Shown: positions 34,667 to 43,545, counted from the first letter of the stretch. The stretch is 64,000 nt of DNA from Limnochorda pilosa (GCF_001544015.1 NZ_AP014924.1:1860001-1924000), one strand, 5' to 3'. The notes: generated by a model not told the origin, from the sequence alone. A program made the numbers and translations.

Positions 34667-36054
34667 GGCGGCGAGCTCACACCTTCACCGGGGGCCACTG
34701 CAGCCGGCGCCGCCAACCAGGCGGGGATGCGATCGTGCCGCACGAGATCCTCGTACGTCTCCCGTCCCACCAGGAGGTCGGCCGCTCCGTCCCGCACCAG
34801 CACCACCGCCGGCCTCGGCAGGCGGTTGTAGTTGCTGGCCATGGCGTAGTGGTACGCCCCCGTCACGGGCACGGCCAGGAGATCGCCCGGAGCGATCGGT
34901 GGCAGCTCCAGCCCGTCGACGAGGATGTCGCCCGACTCGCAGTTCTTCCCCACGACCCGCACGGGCAGGCGCGCCGCCGGGTGCCCGCTCCCGGACGGCA
35001 TCGGGTGCACGGGTTCGTTGGCCCGATTGGCCAGGATCCCTTCGTAGGCCGCGCCGTACAGGGCGACCCGCAGGCTCTCGTAGAGGCCTCCGTCGGTCAC
35101 CGCGTAGGTTCGGGTGCCGGGGATCTCCTTCACCGCGCCGACGCGGTACAGGGTCGTCCCCGCCTCGGACGCCAGCAGTCGACCCGGCTCCACCAGGAGC
35201 CGCGGCGCCCGCATGCCCAGGCGGCCAGCCGCGGCGAGGACACCCCGGGAGACGGCCTCAGCCCACAGCCGGACGGGCGGGGCAGGGTCCTGCTCGGTGT
35301 ACGGCACCGCCCACCCGCCGCCCAGGTCCAGCTCCGTGAGCGGTCGCCCGTAGACCCCCGCGACGTCCCGGAGCCACTCCACCATCCGGGCGCCGAGGAG
35401 CTCGTACGGACCCGGCTCGGCGATCTGGGATCCCAGGTGCGCGTGCAGCCCCACCAGCTCCACGCCCGGCACGGCCCGCAGCCGAGCCGCCGCCTCCCGG
35501 GCCTCGTCGGGCGAGAATCCGAACTTGGAATCCTCCTGTCCGGTCCGCATGTGGTCGTGGGTGTGGACCCCGATGCCGGGGCGCACCCGCAGGAGGAGGC
35601 GCGTCGCAGCCCCGCGGCCTCCCACCAGCCGGGCGATCCGCTCCACCTCCGAGAGGTTGTCCACCACCAACCGGCCCGCACCGGCCGCCAGGGCCATCTC
35701 CAGCTCCTCGTGGGACTTGTTGTTCCCGTGGACCACCAGCCGCTCGGGGGGAAACCCGGCGACGCGCGCCGTGTAGAGTTCGCCGCCCGAGGCCACGTCC
35801 AGGAAGAGACCCTCCGCCTCCACCAGACGGGCGAACCCCACGGTGAGGAAGGCCTTTCCCGCGTACACCACGTGCGCCTCGCCCGGATAGGCCGCCTGGA
35901 AGGCCTCTGTCACCTCCCGGGCCCGCCGGGTGAACGCCTCCTCATCCATCACGTACAGGGGCGTGCCGAAGCGCTCGGCCAGATCCACCGCGTCGCAGCC
36001 GCCGATCTCCAGATGCCCGGCCTCGTTCACCCGCATGGTGCCATGAAATCGCAT
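34663..36054 (-). CDS. lysA: Diaminopimelate decarboxylase
   Basis: This PLP enzyme makes lysine from meso-diaminopimelate. The PLP lysine is in VYAGKAF (about residue 67), HGNNK and HLGSQI are barrel motifs, GGGW binds phosphate, and NCESGDIL holds the active cysteine of the dimer partner. Length is 463. ATG 36054 follows AGGGGGT by seven bases and lies 25 bases from a good promoter. Its place after the spoVA genes is the same as in B. subtilis. Confidence 0.95.
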   Translation of the reverse strand: MRFHGTMRVNEAGHLEIGGCDAVDLAERFGTPLYVMDEEAFTRRAREVTEAFQAAYPGEAHVVYAGKAFLTVGFARLVEAEGLFLDVASGGELYTARVAGFPPERLVVHGNNKSHEELEMALAAGAGRLVVDNLSEVERIARLVGGRGAATRLLLRVRPGIGVHTHDHMRTGQEDSKFGFSPDEAREAAARLRAVPGVELVGLHAHLGSQIAEPGPYELLGARMVEWLRDVAGVYGRPLTELDLGGGWAVPYTEQDPAPPVRLWAEAVSRGVLAAAGRLGMRAPRLLVEPGRLLASEAGTTLYRVGAVKEIPGTRTYAVTDGGLYESLRVALYGAAYEGILANRANEPVHPMPSGSGHPAARLPVRVVGKNCESGDILVDGLELPPIAPGDLLAVPVTGAYHYAMASNYNRLPRPAVVLVRDGAADLLVGRETYEDLVRHDRIPAWLAAPAAVAPGEGVSSPP

Positions 36055-36084
36055 ATTGGACCCCCTGCCGCGTATCTCTTGCTC

Positions 36085-36113
36085 ATGGTACTGCAGCAGG
36101 AAGAAGGGGTCAA
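36085..36113 (-). promoter_or_regulatory. Promoter of lysA-scpA-scpB
   Basis: On the minus strand TTGACC and TACCAT are 17 bases apart, about 25 bases before the lysA mRNA reaches its start codon. It lies just downstream of the 36124-36203 inverted repeat. Confidence 0.65.
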
Positions 36114-36123
36114 CGCCCGGGCG

Positions 36124-36203
36124 CGGCAGGGTCCTGAAGGCAGGCGCTCGCTCCGCCCTCCTGGCTACGCCCGGCCCGAGAGGCCGCCTTGAGGACCCTG
36201 CCG
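36124..36203. repeat. 80-base inverted repeat with branched interior between spoVAF and lysA
   Basis: CGGCAGGGTCCTGAAGGC (36124-36141) pairs with 36186-36203 at 17 of 18 positions, closing a 44-base interior. Inside are two smaller hairpins, GGCG-7-CGCC and GGCC-5-GGCC, so an RNA copy would fold as a branched structure. It follows the spoVAF stop by 25 bases and precedes the lysA promoter. It may be the spoVA terminator or a separate element; no T run is present. Confidence 0.6.
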
Positions 36204-36228
36204 TCCCCACCTCCCAGCGGGCGTCAGC

Positions 36229-37695
36229 TCAGGCGGGCGACGGCTCGGGCGAACGACCCTCGGGGGCTGGGGCGGTTCGCCGGCGGACGCTGGGCACCGG
36301 CGACCGGAAGAGGATGCCTCTCAAGGCCTCCCAGTCGAAGGGGATCAGGGGCCAGAGGTAGGGGATCGTGAGCGACTCGGAGCTGGCCAGGAAGATGAAG
36401 AACAGGATGCTGGCCGCCACCAGCCCCTGCCAGCCGGCGAGCCCTGCCGCGAGGAGCAGGACGTACCGGAACAGGCGAAAGGCCAGCGCCAGCTCCTGGC
36501 TGGGCGTAGCAAAGAAGCCCAGAAGCGCGATGGCGGTGTAGAGGATGGTCTCGGGCACGAAGAGCCCCACCTCCACCGCCAGCTGCCCCAACAGCACGGC
36601 CCCCACGATGCCCAGGGAGGTGGCCAGGGCGTTGGGCACGTGGATCAGCGCCATGCGGATCAGGTCCACGCCCAGCTCCAGGAGCAGGAACTGGACCAGC
36701 AACGGCAGCGCCGCGGACTCCTTCGGGCCCAGGAGGTCCAGGAACCCCGGGAGGGGCCCCTTCCACTGCGCGAGGATGAGCCAGACGGGCAGGAGGAACA
36801 GCGAGAGGACGATCCCCACCATGCGGATCCAGCGCAGATACGTCCCCACCACCGGGTTCTGGAAGTACTCCTCGGCGTGCTGGGTGAAGTGCCAGAGGTT
36901 GGCGGGCAGGATGAGGGCGGTGGGACCCGTATCGGTCAGAACCACCACGTGACCCTCCCAGAGGTGCGCGGCCGCCACGTCGGGCCGCTCCGTGTAGCGC
37001 GCCCGGGGGAGCGGGTTGAGGCTGCGGCCCAGGATGAACTCCTCGATGCTCCGGGCCCCGCTCACCACCGAGTCGGTCTCGATCGCCTGGATCCGCCCCT
37101 TCACCTCCTGAACCAGCCGGGGGTCGGCCAAATCGTTGATGTAGCCCACCACCACGTCGGTCTGCGAGCGGGTGCCCGCCCGCAAGATTTCGAAGCGGAG
37201 CCGGGGGTCCCGGATCCGGCGCCGGATGAGCGCCGTGTTCTGGACGACCGTCTCGGTGAAGCCGTCCCGGGCGCCCCGGGTGACCCGCTCCAGGTCGGGC
37301 TCGTCCACCGCCCGGGACGGATAGGTGCGGGCGTCGACGAGGATGGCGGTGGAGACCCCATCGATGAGGATGGCGGTGGGGCCCGCAAGGACCGAGTCGA
37401 CCACCTGGTCCAGCAGGTCGGTGGTCTCCACCTCCACGTAGGGTAGCCCACGCTCGAGCACGGCCGCCAGCGGATCCGGGGCCAGCTCCCGAGGGGTCAT
37501 GCTCTGGAGCTGGCCCAGGATCCGGGTGAAGACGTCCTTGACGAAGCCGTCCACGAAGACCAGGGCGGCCTTGCGCCCGCCGATCTCGATCTCCCGGACG
37601 ACCACGTCGAAGTTGGTCTCGAAGCCCAGCCTCGCCCCCAGCTCCTTCAGGTTGGCCTGAAGGGACCGCTGCACCTTCGCCGGTTGCCGGGCCAT
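36229..37695 (-). CDS. spoVAF: Spore germination protein SpoVAF (GerA-type A subunit)
   Basis: This 488-residue inner spore membrane protein has a soluble GerA-like N-terminal domain (about 1-270, with LERGLPYVEVE and EGFIL-type GARSIEEFILGRSLN) and five or so C-terminal helices from about 300 (PVVGTYLRWIRMVGIVLSLF, LLLELGVDLIRMALIHVPN). Position after spoVAC/AD/AE supports SpoVAF rather than GerAA. The gene probably ends the spoVA transcript ahead of the inverted repeat. Confidence 0.9.
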   Translation of the reverse strand: MARQPAKVQRSLQANLKELGARLGFETNFDVVVREIEIGGRKAALVFVDGFVKDVFTRILGQLQSMTPRELAPDPLAAVLERGLPYVEVETTDLLDQVVDSVLAGPTAILIDGVSTAILVDARTYPSRAVDEPDLERVTRGARDGFTETVVQNTALIRRRIRDPRLRFEILRAGTRSQTDVVVGYINDLADPRLVQEVKGRIQAIETDSVVSGARSIEEFILGRSLNPLPRARYTERPDVAAAHLWEGHVVVLTDTGPTALILPANLWHFTQHAEEYFQNPVVGTYLRWIRMVGIVLSLFLLPVWLILAQWKGPLPGFLDLLGPKESAALPLLVQFLLLELGVDLIRMALIHVPNALATSLGIVGAVLLGQLAVEVGLFVPETILYTAIALLGFFATPSQELALAFRLFRYVLLLAAGLAGWQGLVAASILFFIFLASSESLTIPYLWPLIPFDWEALRGILFRSPVPSVRRRTAPAPEGRSPEPSPA

Positions 37696-37710
37696 CGCCT
37701 TCCGCCGCCC

Positions 37711-38043
37711 CTAGCGCAGGTTGACCGGCACGAAGAGGTCGATGATGCCGATGACGAAGGCCGCCAGAAGCGCTCCCAGGAAGGTCACGCTCAGGCCGGG
37801 CACCACGAACTGGGAGGCCCAGATCACGATGGCCGACACCAGGAAGCCGACGATCCCCCGACCGTACGGCGAGACCCGCCTCCCCAGGGTGGCCTCGATC
37901 ACCCAGCCGATTCCGGCGATGACCGCCGCCGCCAGGAGCGCCGTGCCGAAACCGATGGCCGAGAACCCGGGCAGCACAGCCCCCACGAACATCAGGACCA
38001 GGGCGGAGACCACGAAGCGGACCGCCGCACCCACCCAATCCAC
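37711..38043 (-). CDS. Phage holin-like four-helix membrane protein in the spoVA operon
   Basis: This 110-residue protein has three to four hydrophobic helices and Gly/Ala-rich packing (VGAVLPGFSAIGFGTALLAAAVIAG, GIVGFLVSAIVIW). The pattern fits the phage holin 4 superfamily type of small membrane protein often seen between spoVAE and spoVAF in clostridia. GTG 38043 with AAGGAG ten bases ahead fits; an upstream in-frame start lacks a site. A role in spore ion or dipicolinate transport is inference. Confidence 0.65.
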   Translation of the reverse strand: MDWVGAAVRFVVSALVLMFVGAVLPGFSAIGFGTALLAAAVIAGIGWVIEATLGRRVSPYGRGIVGFLVSAIVIWASQFVVPGLSVTFLGALLAAFVIGIIDLFVPVNLR

Positions 38044-38133
38044 GCAAACCACACTCCTTCCATTGGCGTTACGCAGGCTAGTCTCTCCCGCCGGGGCCCG
38101 TTGATACATCCCGCGCCATCCTCGCCGCGCGCC

Positions 38134-38484
38134 TCAGCCCCGGGGCTTGAAGAGCACCGCCGCCAGGAAGCCGAAGAGGATCGAGGCGCCGATGACCCCG
38201 CCGGCGAGTTGGAAGATGCCGCTGAAGAGCCCGAAGAGGCCCTCCGAACGCAGCCGCTCCAGCACCCCCTGGGTGATCACGTACCCGAAGTTGGAAACGG
38301 GCACCGCAGCCCCTGCCCCGCCGATCTCGAGGAGAGGCTGGTAGAGGCCCAGACCGGTCAGCACGGCGCCCCCCACCACGAAAAGGACCATCATGTGCGC
38401 GTTGGTGAGGCTGGTGGCGTCCACGATCACCTGCCCCAGGGCGGTCAAACCGCCGCCCACCAGGAACGCGAGCAGGTAGGTCAC
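38134..38484 (-). CDS. spoVAE: Stage V sporulation protein AE
   Basis: This 116-residue membrane protein has three to four helices and the family pieces FLVGGGLTALGQVIVD, THAHMMV-like TNAHMMVLFVVGG and GAGAAVPVSNFGYVITQGV. It is part of the dipicolinic acid channel of the forespore. GTG 38484 follows AGGAGGAGGA. It resembles SpoVAC in the GAGAA(V/I)PV motif. Confidence 0.95.
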   Translation of the reverse strand: MTYLLAFLVGGGLTALGQVIVDATSLTNAHMMVLFVVGGAVLTGLGLYQPLLEIGGAGAAVPVSNFGYVITQGVLERLRSEGLFGLFSGIFQLAGGVIGASILFGFLAAVLFKPRG

Positions 38485-38512
38485 CGATCGTCCTCCTCCT
38501 TGCGATCTCGCT

Positions 38513-39523
38513 TCATGGGGCCTCCAACACCACCGCGTGGCAGATGGCCGGGATGCTCTCGCCCTGCTTGTAGGTCACCGGGCTGTGGAGGGCGCCGGTG
38601 GAGGCCAGCAGGACCCTCCGGTACCGCCCCTCCTGCAGCTGGTGCATCAGGTAGCCGCTGAGCACCAGGCCGGAGCAGGCCATTCCGCTGCCGCCCGAGT
38701 GGACGTCCTGGCGTTCGGCGTCGTAGATCAGCACGCCGCAGTCGCTGTAGCGGTCCCCCAGCTCGAAACCGGCGTCCCGCAGGAGCTTGCGGGCGATGGC
38801 GCTCCCCACCCTGGCCAGATCGCCCGTCAGGATCAGGTCGTACTCCTCGGGGGTGCGGCCGAACTCCCGGAAATGGGTGATCAGGGTGTCGGCGGCGGCG
38901 GGAGCCATCGCGCTCCCCATGTCGTAGGGATCCTTGATCCCGTGATCGAGGACCCGCCCCACGGTCGCTCCTGCCAGCTTGAGACCGGGCACGCCGGCCT
39001 CCAGGATGAAGGCTGCGGCACCCGTGACCGTCCACTGGGCCGTTGGCGGCCGCTGCACGCCCAGCTCGGTGGGAAAGCGGTAGGTCCGCTCGGCCGCCTC
39101 GTGGTGGCTGCAAACGTCGACCAGCACTCGCCCGGCCGTGCCCGCGTCGAGGGCGGTCGCCGCCAGGTAGAGCCCCTCGGTGAGGCTCGCGCAGGCTGAG
39201 AAGACCCCCAGGTGGGGTACGTCCAGGTGGCGTACCGCCATGCTGCACGAGGTGCACTGGTTGAGCATGTCGCTGGTGATGCAGAGGTCCACGTCGGTCT
39301 CCTGGAGGCCGGCCTGGCGGAGCACCGCCCGCAGGGCCTCCTCCTGCATGCGGGTTTCGGCCTTCTCCCAGGAGCTCTCGCCGAAGTAGGGGTCGTCGAT
39401 GCGCGTCTGCAGGTACTCGCCCAGGGGCCCCTCGAACTCCATCCGGCCGGCCAGGTTGGCCGTCTCGCGGATGGCGGGAGCCTGGTCGAAGGTGACACTC
39501 CGCCGGCCGAGCCGCTTCGCCAC
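38513..39523 (-). CDS. spoVAD: Stage V sporulation protein AD
   Basis: SpoVAD is the thiolase-fold protein that binds dipicolinic acid during its uptake into the forespore. The 336-residue frame has CTSCSMAVRHLDVPHLGVFSACAS and HFREFGRTPEEYDLILTGDLARVGS, typical of the family. GTG 39523 has GGGAGGG eight bases ahead; the in-frame start further up has none. It follows spoVAC by 4 bases. Confidence 0.95.
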   Translation of the reverse strand: MAKRLGRRSVTFDQAPAIRETANLAGRMEFEGPLGEYLQTRIDDPYFGESSWEKAETRMQEEALRAVLRQAGLQETDVDLCITSDMLNQCTSCSMAVRHLDVPHLGVFSACASLTEGLYLAATALDAGTAGRVLVDVCSHHEAAERTYRFPTELGVQRPPTAQWTVTGAAAFILEAGVPGLKLAGATVGRVLDHGIKDPYDMGSAMAPAAADTLITHFREFGRTPEEYDLILTGDLARVGSAIARKLLRDAGFELGDRYSDCGVLIYDAERQDVHSGGSGMACSGLVLSGYLMHQLQEGRYRRVLLASTGALHSPVTYKQGESIPAICHAVVLEAP

Positions 39524-39527
39524 GCTC

Positions 39528-39992
39528 TTACCCTCCCAGGAGCCACCATCGCAGGAGCGCCACCACCACGCCGGCCAGGACACCATAGGTGAGCACGGGC
39601 CCGGCCACCGTGAAGAGCTGGGCGCCGGTGCCCATGACCGTCCCCTCCCGCACCGCCTCCATGGCCGGCGCCACCACCGAGTTGGCGAAGCCCGTGACGG
39701 GGATGGCCGCCCCCGCCCCGCCGAAGCGGGCGATCTTGTCGTACCAGCCCAGGCCGGTCAGGAGCGCGCCCAGAACGACCAGCACCACCGCCGCCCGGGC
39801 CCCGGCCGCGGGCGTGGGCAGGCCCGCGGCCAGGAAGTACTCGGTGAAGAGCTGGCCCACCACCGCGATGAGCCCACCCACCAGGTACGCGCTCAGCGCG
39901 TTCCTGAGGTAGGCGGGCCGCGGCTGGAACGCCTGAGCCTCGGACCGGTACCGATGGGCGGTCGACTGGGCCTGGCGGGCGTCCGACACCAC
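39528..39992 (-). CDS. spoVAC: Stage V sporulation protein AC
   Basis: This mechanosensitive membrane protein of the SpoVA channel has 154 residues, a hydrophilic N-terminus and four helices. PRPAYLRNALSAYLVGGLI, GWYDKIARFGGAGAAIPVTGFANS and TVAGPVLTYGVLAG are family hallmarks. GTG 39992 follows GGGAGGG. It heads the spoVAC-AD-AE-holin-like-AF set. Confidence 0.95.
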   Translation of the reverse strand: MVSDARQAQSTAHRYRSEAQAFQPRPAYLRNALSAYLVGGLIAVVGQLFTEYFLAAGLPTPAAGARAAVVLVVLGALLTGLGWYDKIARFGGAGAAIPVTGFANSVVAPAMEAVREGTVMGTGAQLFTVAGPVLTYGVLAGVVVALLRWWLLGG

Positions 39993-40033
39993 GATCCCTC
40001 CCGAGCCGTTCCGATCCTCCCCGCGCCGGACGT

Positions 40034-40249
40034 TCAGGAGCGGTGTTCGTCGACCCGGAAGGCCACCTGCACGTTCGCCTTGTACTCGTCGATGCGCCCG
40101 TCGGGCCCCACGTTACCCGTCCAGTTGAGCACCTCGACCCCGGTGATGTTGCGGACGGTCCTGGCCGCTTCGCGGCAGGCGTTCTGAACGGCGTCCTCCC
40201 AGCTGTTGGGGGAATCGCCCACGAGCTCGATCACCTTGACGACAGCCAC
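40034..40249 (-). CDS. Dodecin family flavin-binding protein
   Basis: This 71-residue protein matches dodecin, which stores flavin in a 12-subunit shell: VVKVIELVGDSPNSWEDAVQNA at the start, a conserved Trp (W in LNWTG) and the strand ANVQVAFRV. GTG 40249 has GGAGGG eight bases ahead, so five upstream residues in the same frame are excluded. It lies between the dipeptidase and spoVAC and may belong to that transcript. Confidence 0.9.
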   Translation of the reverse strand: MAVVKVIELVGDSPNSWEDAVQNACREAARTVRNITGVEVLNWTGNVGPDGRIDEYKANVQVAFRVDEHRS

Positions 40250-40345
40250 GCTGTCACCCTCCACCCCGTGGAACTTGGTGCAGAGGGTAGTCTGCCCGGC
40301 GCGGCGGCGGTCCTTGCCGGTACGGGGCGCCCGGCAGGCGGGTTC

Positions 40346-41359
40346 TCATTCCTGCGGAAGGGTGGTCTGGAAGACGCGCCGGAAGTTGCCTCCCAAGATG
40401 CCTCGAAGCTGGTCCTCGGTGAAGCCCGCCGCCAGCAGGGCCTCGGTGAGACGCGGCAGGGCGGTCACGTCCGGCAGGTCCTCGGGGGTCCGGCTGATGC
40501 CGTCGAAGTCCGACCCCAGCCCGAGGTGTTCGGGCCCCGCCACGTCGGCGATGTGGAGGGCGTGGCGGATCAGATCGCTACTGGTGCAGCGTTCGGAATC
40601 CGTGAGGAAGCCCGGGTGGAAGTTGAGTCCCACCACCCCACCCCTCTGCGCGAGCGCGACCAGCTGCCCGTCCGTCAGGTTCCGGGGGTGGTCGTGCACG
40701 GCCTGGGCGTTGGAGTGGGAGGCGATCACCGGGCCCTCGCTGAGTTCCAGCAGATCCCAGAAGCCCCGCTCGGAGAGGTGTGAGACGTCCAGCGTCACAC
40801 CCAGCTTCCCGCAGGCCGCGACCACGGCCCGCCCGAACCGGGTGAGGCCTCCGCCCGATTCCGCGTCCCGGCACCCATCGGCCAGCGCGTTCCGGTTGTT
40901 CCAGGTGAGGCCCAAGGCGCGCACGCCCAACCGGTGAAGGACCTCCAGCATCTCCAGCTGGCCCTGGAGGATCTCGCCCCCCTCGATGGAGAGCAAGCCC
41001 CCCACCACCCCCTGGGCCGGCTGCAGGGCATCCAGGTCACGCCGGGAGAGGACGGGGCGAAGGCGCCCTTTCGACCCTTCGACCGTCCGCCAGAAGTGCG
41101 CCACCTGCCGGAGGGCATGGGGCAGATAGCCGGCGGGCCCCCCTCGGTCCGGAGCCCAGAGGGCGAAGACCTGAAGGGTCACCCCGGCCTCGAGAAGCCG
41201 CGGGAGGTCGACGTGGCCCTCCGAGCCGCGCTCAAGGAGGTCGCGCCCCTCGATCGCGGCCAAGAGCGCATCCGTGTGGGCGTCGGCGATGAAAGCTTCG
41301 CGATGGAGCCGTGCGGCGAGGCCTGCTGCCTCCGCCGCCGGTGTGCCGGTTCCAGTCAC
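40346..41359 (-). CDS. Membrane dipeptidase (peptidase M19)
   Basis: This 337-residue metallo-dipeptidase of the renal dipeptidase family shows the metal ligands DAHTD (HxD, near 26-30), the Glu in SIEGGE, DVSHLS, ASHSNA and GLGSDFDGI. It has no signal peptide. Homologues sit next to spoVS in several spore formers. GTG 41359 lies 10 bases after the spoVS stop. The substrate is a dipeptide, possibly with a D-residue. Confidence 0.92.
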   Translation of the reverse strand: MTGTGTPAAEAAGLAARLHREAFIADAHTDALLAAIEGRDLLERGSEGHVDLPRLLEAGVTLQVFALWAPDRGGPAGYLPHALRQVAHFWRTVEGSKGRLRPVLSRRDLDALQPAQGVVGGLLSIEGGEILQGQLEMLEVLHRLGVRALGLTWNNRNALADGCRDAESGGGLTRFGRAVVAACGKLGVTLDVSHLSERGFWDLLELSEGPVIASHSNAQAVHDHPRNLTDGQLVALAQRGGVVGLNFHPGFLTDSERCTSSDLIRHALHIADVAGPEHLGLGSDFDGISRTPEDLPDVTALPRLTEALLAAGFTEDQLRGILGGNFRRVFQTTLPQE

Positions 41360-41369
41360 AGCGGCGAGC

Positions 41370-41630
41370 TCACCTCGGTTGTACGATCAGCTTGATGGCC
41401 GTCCGTTCCTGGCCGTCGATCTCGATGTCCGTGAAGGCCGGGATGCAGATGAGGTCCACGCCGCTCGGCGCCACGAACCCCCGAGCGATGGCCACGGCCT
41501 TCACCGCCTGGTTGAGCGCCCCAGCTCCGATCGCCTGCATCTCCGCACCGCCTCGCTCGCGGATCACCCCGGCCAGGGCCCCTGCAACGGAGTTGGGGTT
41601 CGACTTGGCTGAGACCTTCAGGACTTCCAC
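41370..41630 (-). CDS. spoVS: Stage V sporulation protein S
   Basis: This 86-residue Alba-like nucleic-acid-binding protein is required for proper coat assembly and progress past stage V. The sequence MEVLKVSAKSNPNSVAGALAG and GAGALNQAVKAVAIARGFVAP is near-invariant in the family. GTG 41630 has AGGAGG eight bases ahead. It follows rny as in many Firmicutes, without ymdB between them. Confidence 0.97.
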   Translation of the reverse strand: MEVLKVSAKSNPNSVAGALAGVIRERGGAEMQAIGAGALNQAVKAVAIARGFVAPSGVDLICIPAFTDIEIDGQERTAIKLIVQPR

Positions 41631-41793
41631 TGGGGCCTCCTCCTTTCGCGTCCGGAACGTGACGAAGGCACCCTGATGCTAATCATTGCCGCTCGCGTTG
41701 TGGGAATCCTCTTTCGCCATTTGAACGCCTTGTCCCCTGCCCGTCGACCCGGATCCCCGTCGCGCCCGGTGCCGCCCCGGCCGCCTAGAAGGC

Positions 41794-41817
41794 GGGAGGC
41801 GGCCGCGGCCGCCTCCC
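41794..41817. terminator. 24-bp perfect palindrome after rny
   Basis: A perfect self-complementary 24-mer (GGGAGGCGGCCG followed by its complement) begins 21 bases after the rny stop. It would form a very stable hairpin on either strand. No T run follows, but the place suits a terminator. Confidence 0.55.
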
Positions 41818-41838
41818 CCTCTCCCTGTCGCTTGCCGA

Positions 41839-43374
41839 CTAGCGGGCCACCGCCACGGCCCGGGTCTCCCGGATGACCGTGACCTTGATCTGCCCCGGGT
41901 AATGGAGCTCGGTCTCGATCCTTCGCGCCAGCTCCCGAGCCAGGCGAGCTGCCGCGAGGTCGTCCACGGCGTCGGGTCTCACCATGATCCGGATCTCCCG
42001 GCCCGCCTGGATCGCGTACGCCTTCTCCACCCCGTCGAAGCTGTCCGCCAGGGCTTCCAGGTTTTCCAGGCGCCGGATGTACTGGTCCAGCGACTCCCTG
42101 CGGGCGCCCGGCCGTGCGGCCGAGAGCGCGTCCGCCGCGGTCACGATCGATGCCTCCAGCGTCTGTGGCTCGTAGTCGCCGTGATGGCAAGCCATCGCAT
42201 GGATCACTTCGGGCGACTCGTGATACCTCCTCAGCAACTCCATCCCGATCTGCACGTGCGTGCCGTCCATCTCATGGTCGACTGCCTTGCCGACGTCATG
42301 GAGCAGCCCGGCTCGTCGCGCCACCTCTGCGTTGGCCTTCAGCTCCGCCGCCATCATGCCGGCCAGATGGGCCACCTCGATGGAGTGCTGCAACACGTTC
42401 TGTCCGTAGCTCGTTCGAAACCGGAGACGCCCGAGGATGCCCACCAGCTCGGGTGCCAGCCCGGAGACGCCCACCTCGAAGGCGGCACGCTCACCCGCCT
42501 CTTGGATGACGGCGTCCAGCGCCTGCCACGCCTTGCCCACCTGCTCCTCGATGCGGGCCGGATGGATCCGGCCGTCGGCTACCAGCCTCTCCAGCGCGAT
42601 CCGGGCGACTTCCCGCCGGACCGGGTCGAAAGAGGAGACGATCACGGCCTCGGGGGTATCGTCCACGATCAGGTCGACCCCCGTCAGCGTCTCGAGCGTT
42701 CGGATGTTGCGGCCCTCTCGCCCGATGATGCGTCCCTTCATGTCGTCACTCGGCAGCGGCACCACCGAAACCGTGCTCTCGCTCACGTACTCCGATGCGA
42801 GCCGCTCGATGCTGAGGGCGATAATCGACCGCGCCCGGCGATCCGCCTCCTGCCTGGCCTGCGCCTCCAGCTGGTTCAGCCGCACGGCCAGCTCGTGCTG
42901 GGAGTCCCGCTCCACCTGCTCGAAGAGTTGGCGCCGGGCCTCCTCGCGGGTGAGACCCGCGATGCGCTCCAGTTCCTTCCGTTGCTCCTCCAGGACGCCT
43001 TCGATCTCCCTGTGGATCTCCTCCACCCGAGATCGGGCCGCCTGGAGACGCTCCTCCCGCTGGCTGAGATCCCCCTGCCGGCGGTCCAGGCTCTGTTCCC
43101 GTTGCAGCAATCGACCTTCGATCGCCTGAAGCTCCCGGCGCCGTTCCCGGAGCTCATGCTCCGCGGATTGGCGCCGCTCCTGGAGCTCGTTCCTCAGTTC
43201 CAGCAACGCCTCGCGGCGCCGGCTGTCCGCCTCCCGCTCCGCGGCCCGCATGATCTCCGCCGCTGCGCTCTCCGCTCGGGCGATGCGCCCCTCCACGAAG
43301 TAGCGGCGGCCCGCGTATCCGGCCATGAGCGCCAGGGAAGCCACGGCCACGAGGCTCGGCAGGTACGAGGGAAT
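41839..43374 (-). CDS. rny: Ribonuclease Y
   Basis: RNase Y is the membrane-anchored endoribonuclease that starts mRNA decay. The frame shows an N-terminal helix (residues 4-19 from the chosen start), a long coiled coil rich in Arg/Glu (about 25-200), a KH domain ([19 protein letters not shown]) and an HD domain ([15 protein letters not shown]). I place the start at ATT 43374: AAGGAGG lies exactly seven bases ahead and the resulting 511 residues match the family. The only in-frame ATG/GTG further up is GTG 43500, near the predicted transcript start, without a ribosome site and giving a 42-residue non-hydrophobic extension. Confidence 0.9.
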   Translation of the reverse strand: MPSYLPSLVAVASLALMAGYAGRRYFVEGRIARAESAAAEIMRAAEREADSRRREALLELRNELQERRQSAEHELRERRRELQAIEGRLLQREQSLDRRQGDLSQREERLQAARSRVEEIHREIEGVLEEQRKELERIAGLTREEARRQLFEQVERDSQHELAVRLNQLEAQARQEADRRARSIIALSIERLASEYVSESTVSVVPLPSDDMKGRIIGREGRNIRTLETLTGVDLIVDDTPEAVIVSSFDPVRREVARIALERLVADGRIHPARIEEQVGKAWQALDAVIQEAGERAAFEVGVSGLAPELVGILGRLRFRTSYGQNVLQHSIEVAHLAGMMAAELKANAEVARRAGLLHDVGKAVDHEMDGTHVQIGMELLRRYHESPEVIHAMACHHGDYEPQTLEASIVTAADALSAARPGARRESLDQYIRRLENLEALADSFDGVEKAYAIQAGREIRIMVRPDAVDDLAAARLARELARRIETELHYPGQIKVTVIRETRAVAVAR

Positions 43375-43489
43375 GAGGCTCCCTCCTTCCCCGCCCGAAT
43401 GAAGCTGTTCGGCTTGCCCTGATCCACGTTGCGGCAGTGAGAGCGTCCAATGCCAGAAAAGCCGGGAAGTCCCAGCTTTCTCCGGCGAC

Positions 43490-43505
43490 CCCTGGTCCAC
43501 CAGGG
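43490..43505 (-). promoter_or_regulatory. 5'-end hairpin of the rny mRNA
   Basis: CCCTGG and CCAGGG pair around a 4-base loop, beginning about four bases from the predicted transcript start. Such a hairpin could protect the message or serve self-control. Confidence 0.4.
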
Positions 43506-43515
43506 ACTAAAAAAC

Positions 43516-43545
43516 ATTGTAGCCAGGCTCAACCTCTGCTGTCAA
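43516..43545 (-). promoter_or_regulatory. Promoter of rny
   Basis: On the minus strand TTGACA (43545-43540) and TACAAT (43521-43516) are 18 bases apart. Transcription should start near 43509, leaving a leader of about 135 bases before the ATT start. Confidence 0.85.

Noticed and set aside
43375-43500. A 42-residue N-terminal extension of RNase Y from GTG 43500
   Set aside because: No ribosome site, nearly at the predicted transcript start, and it places non-hydrophobic residues before the membrane helix.
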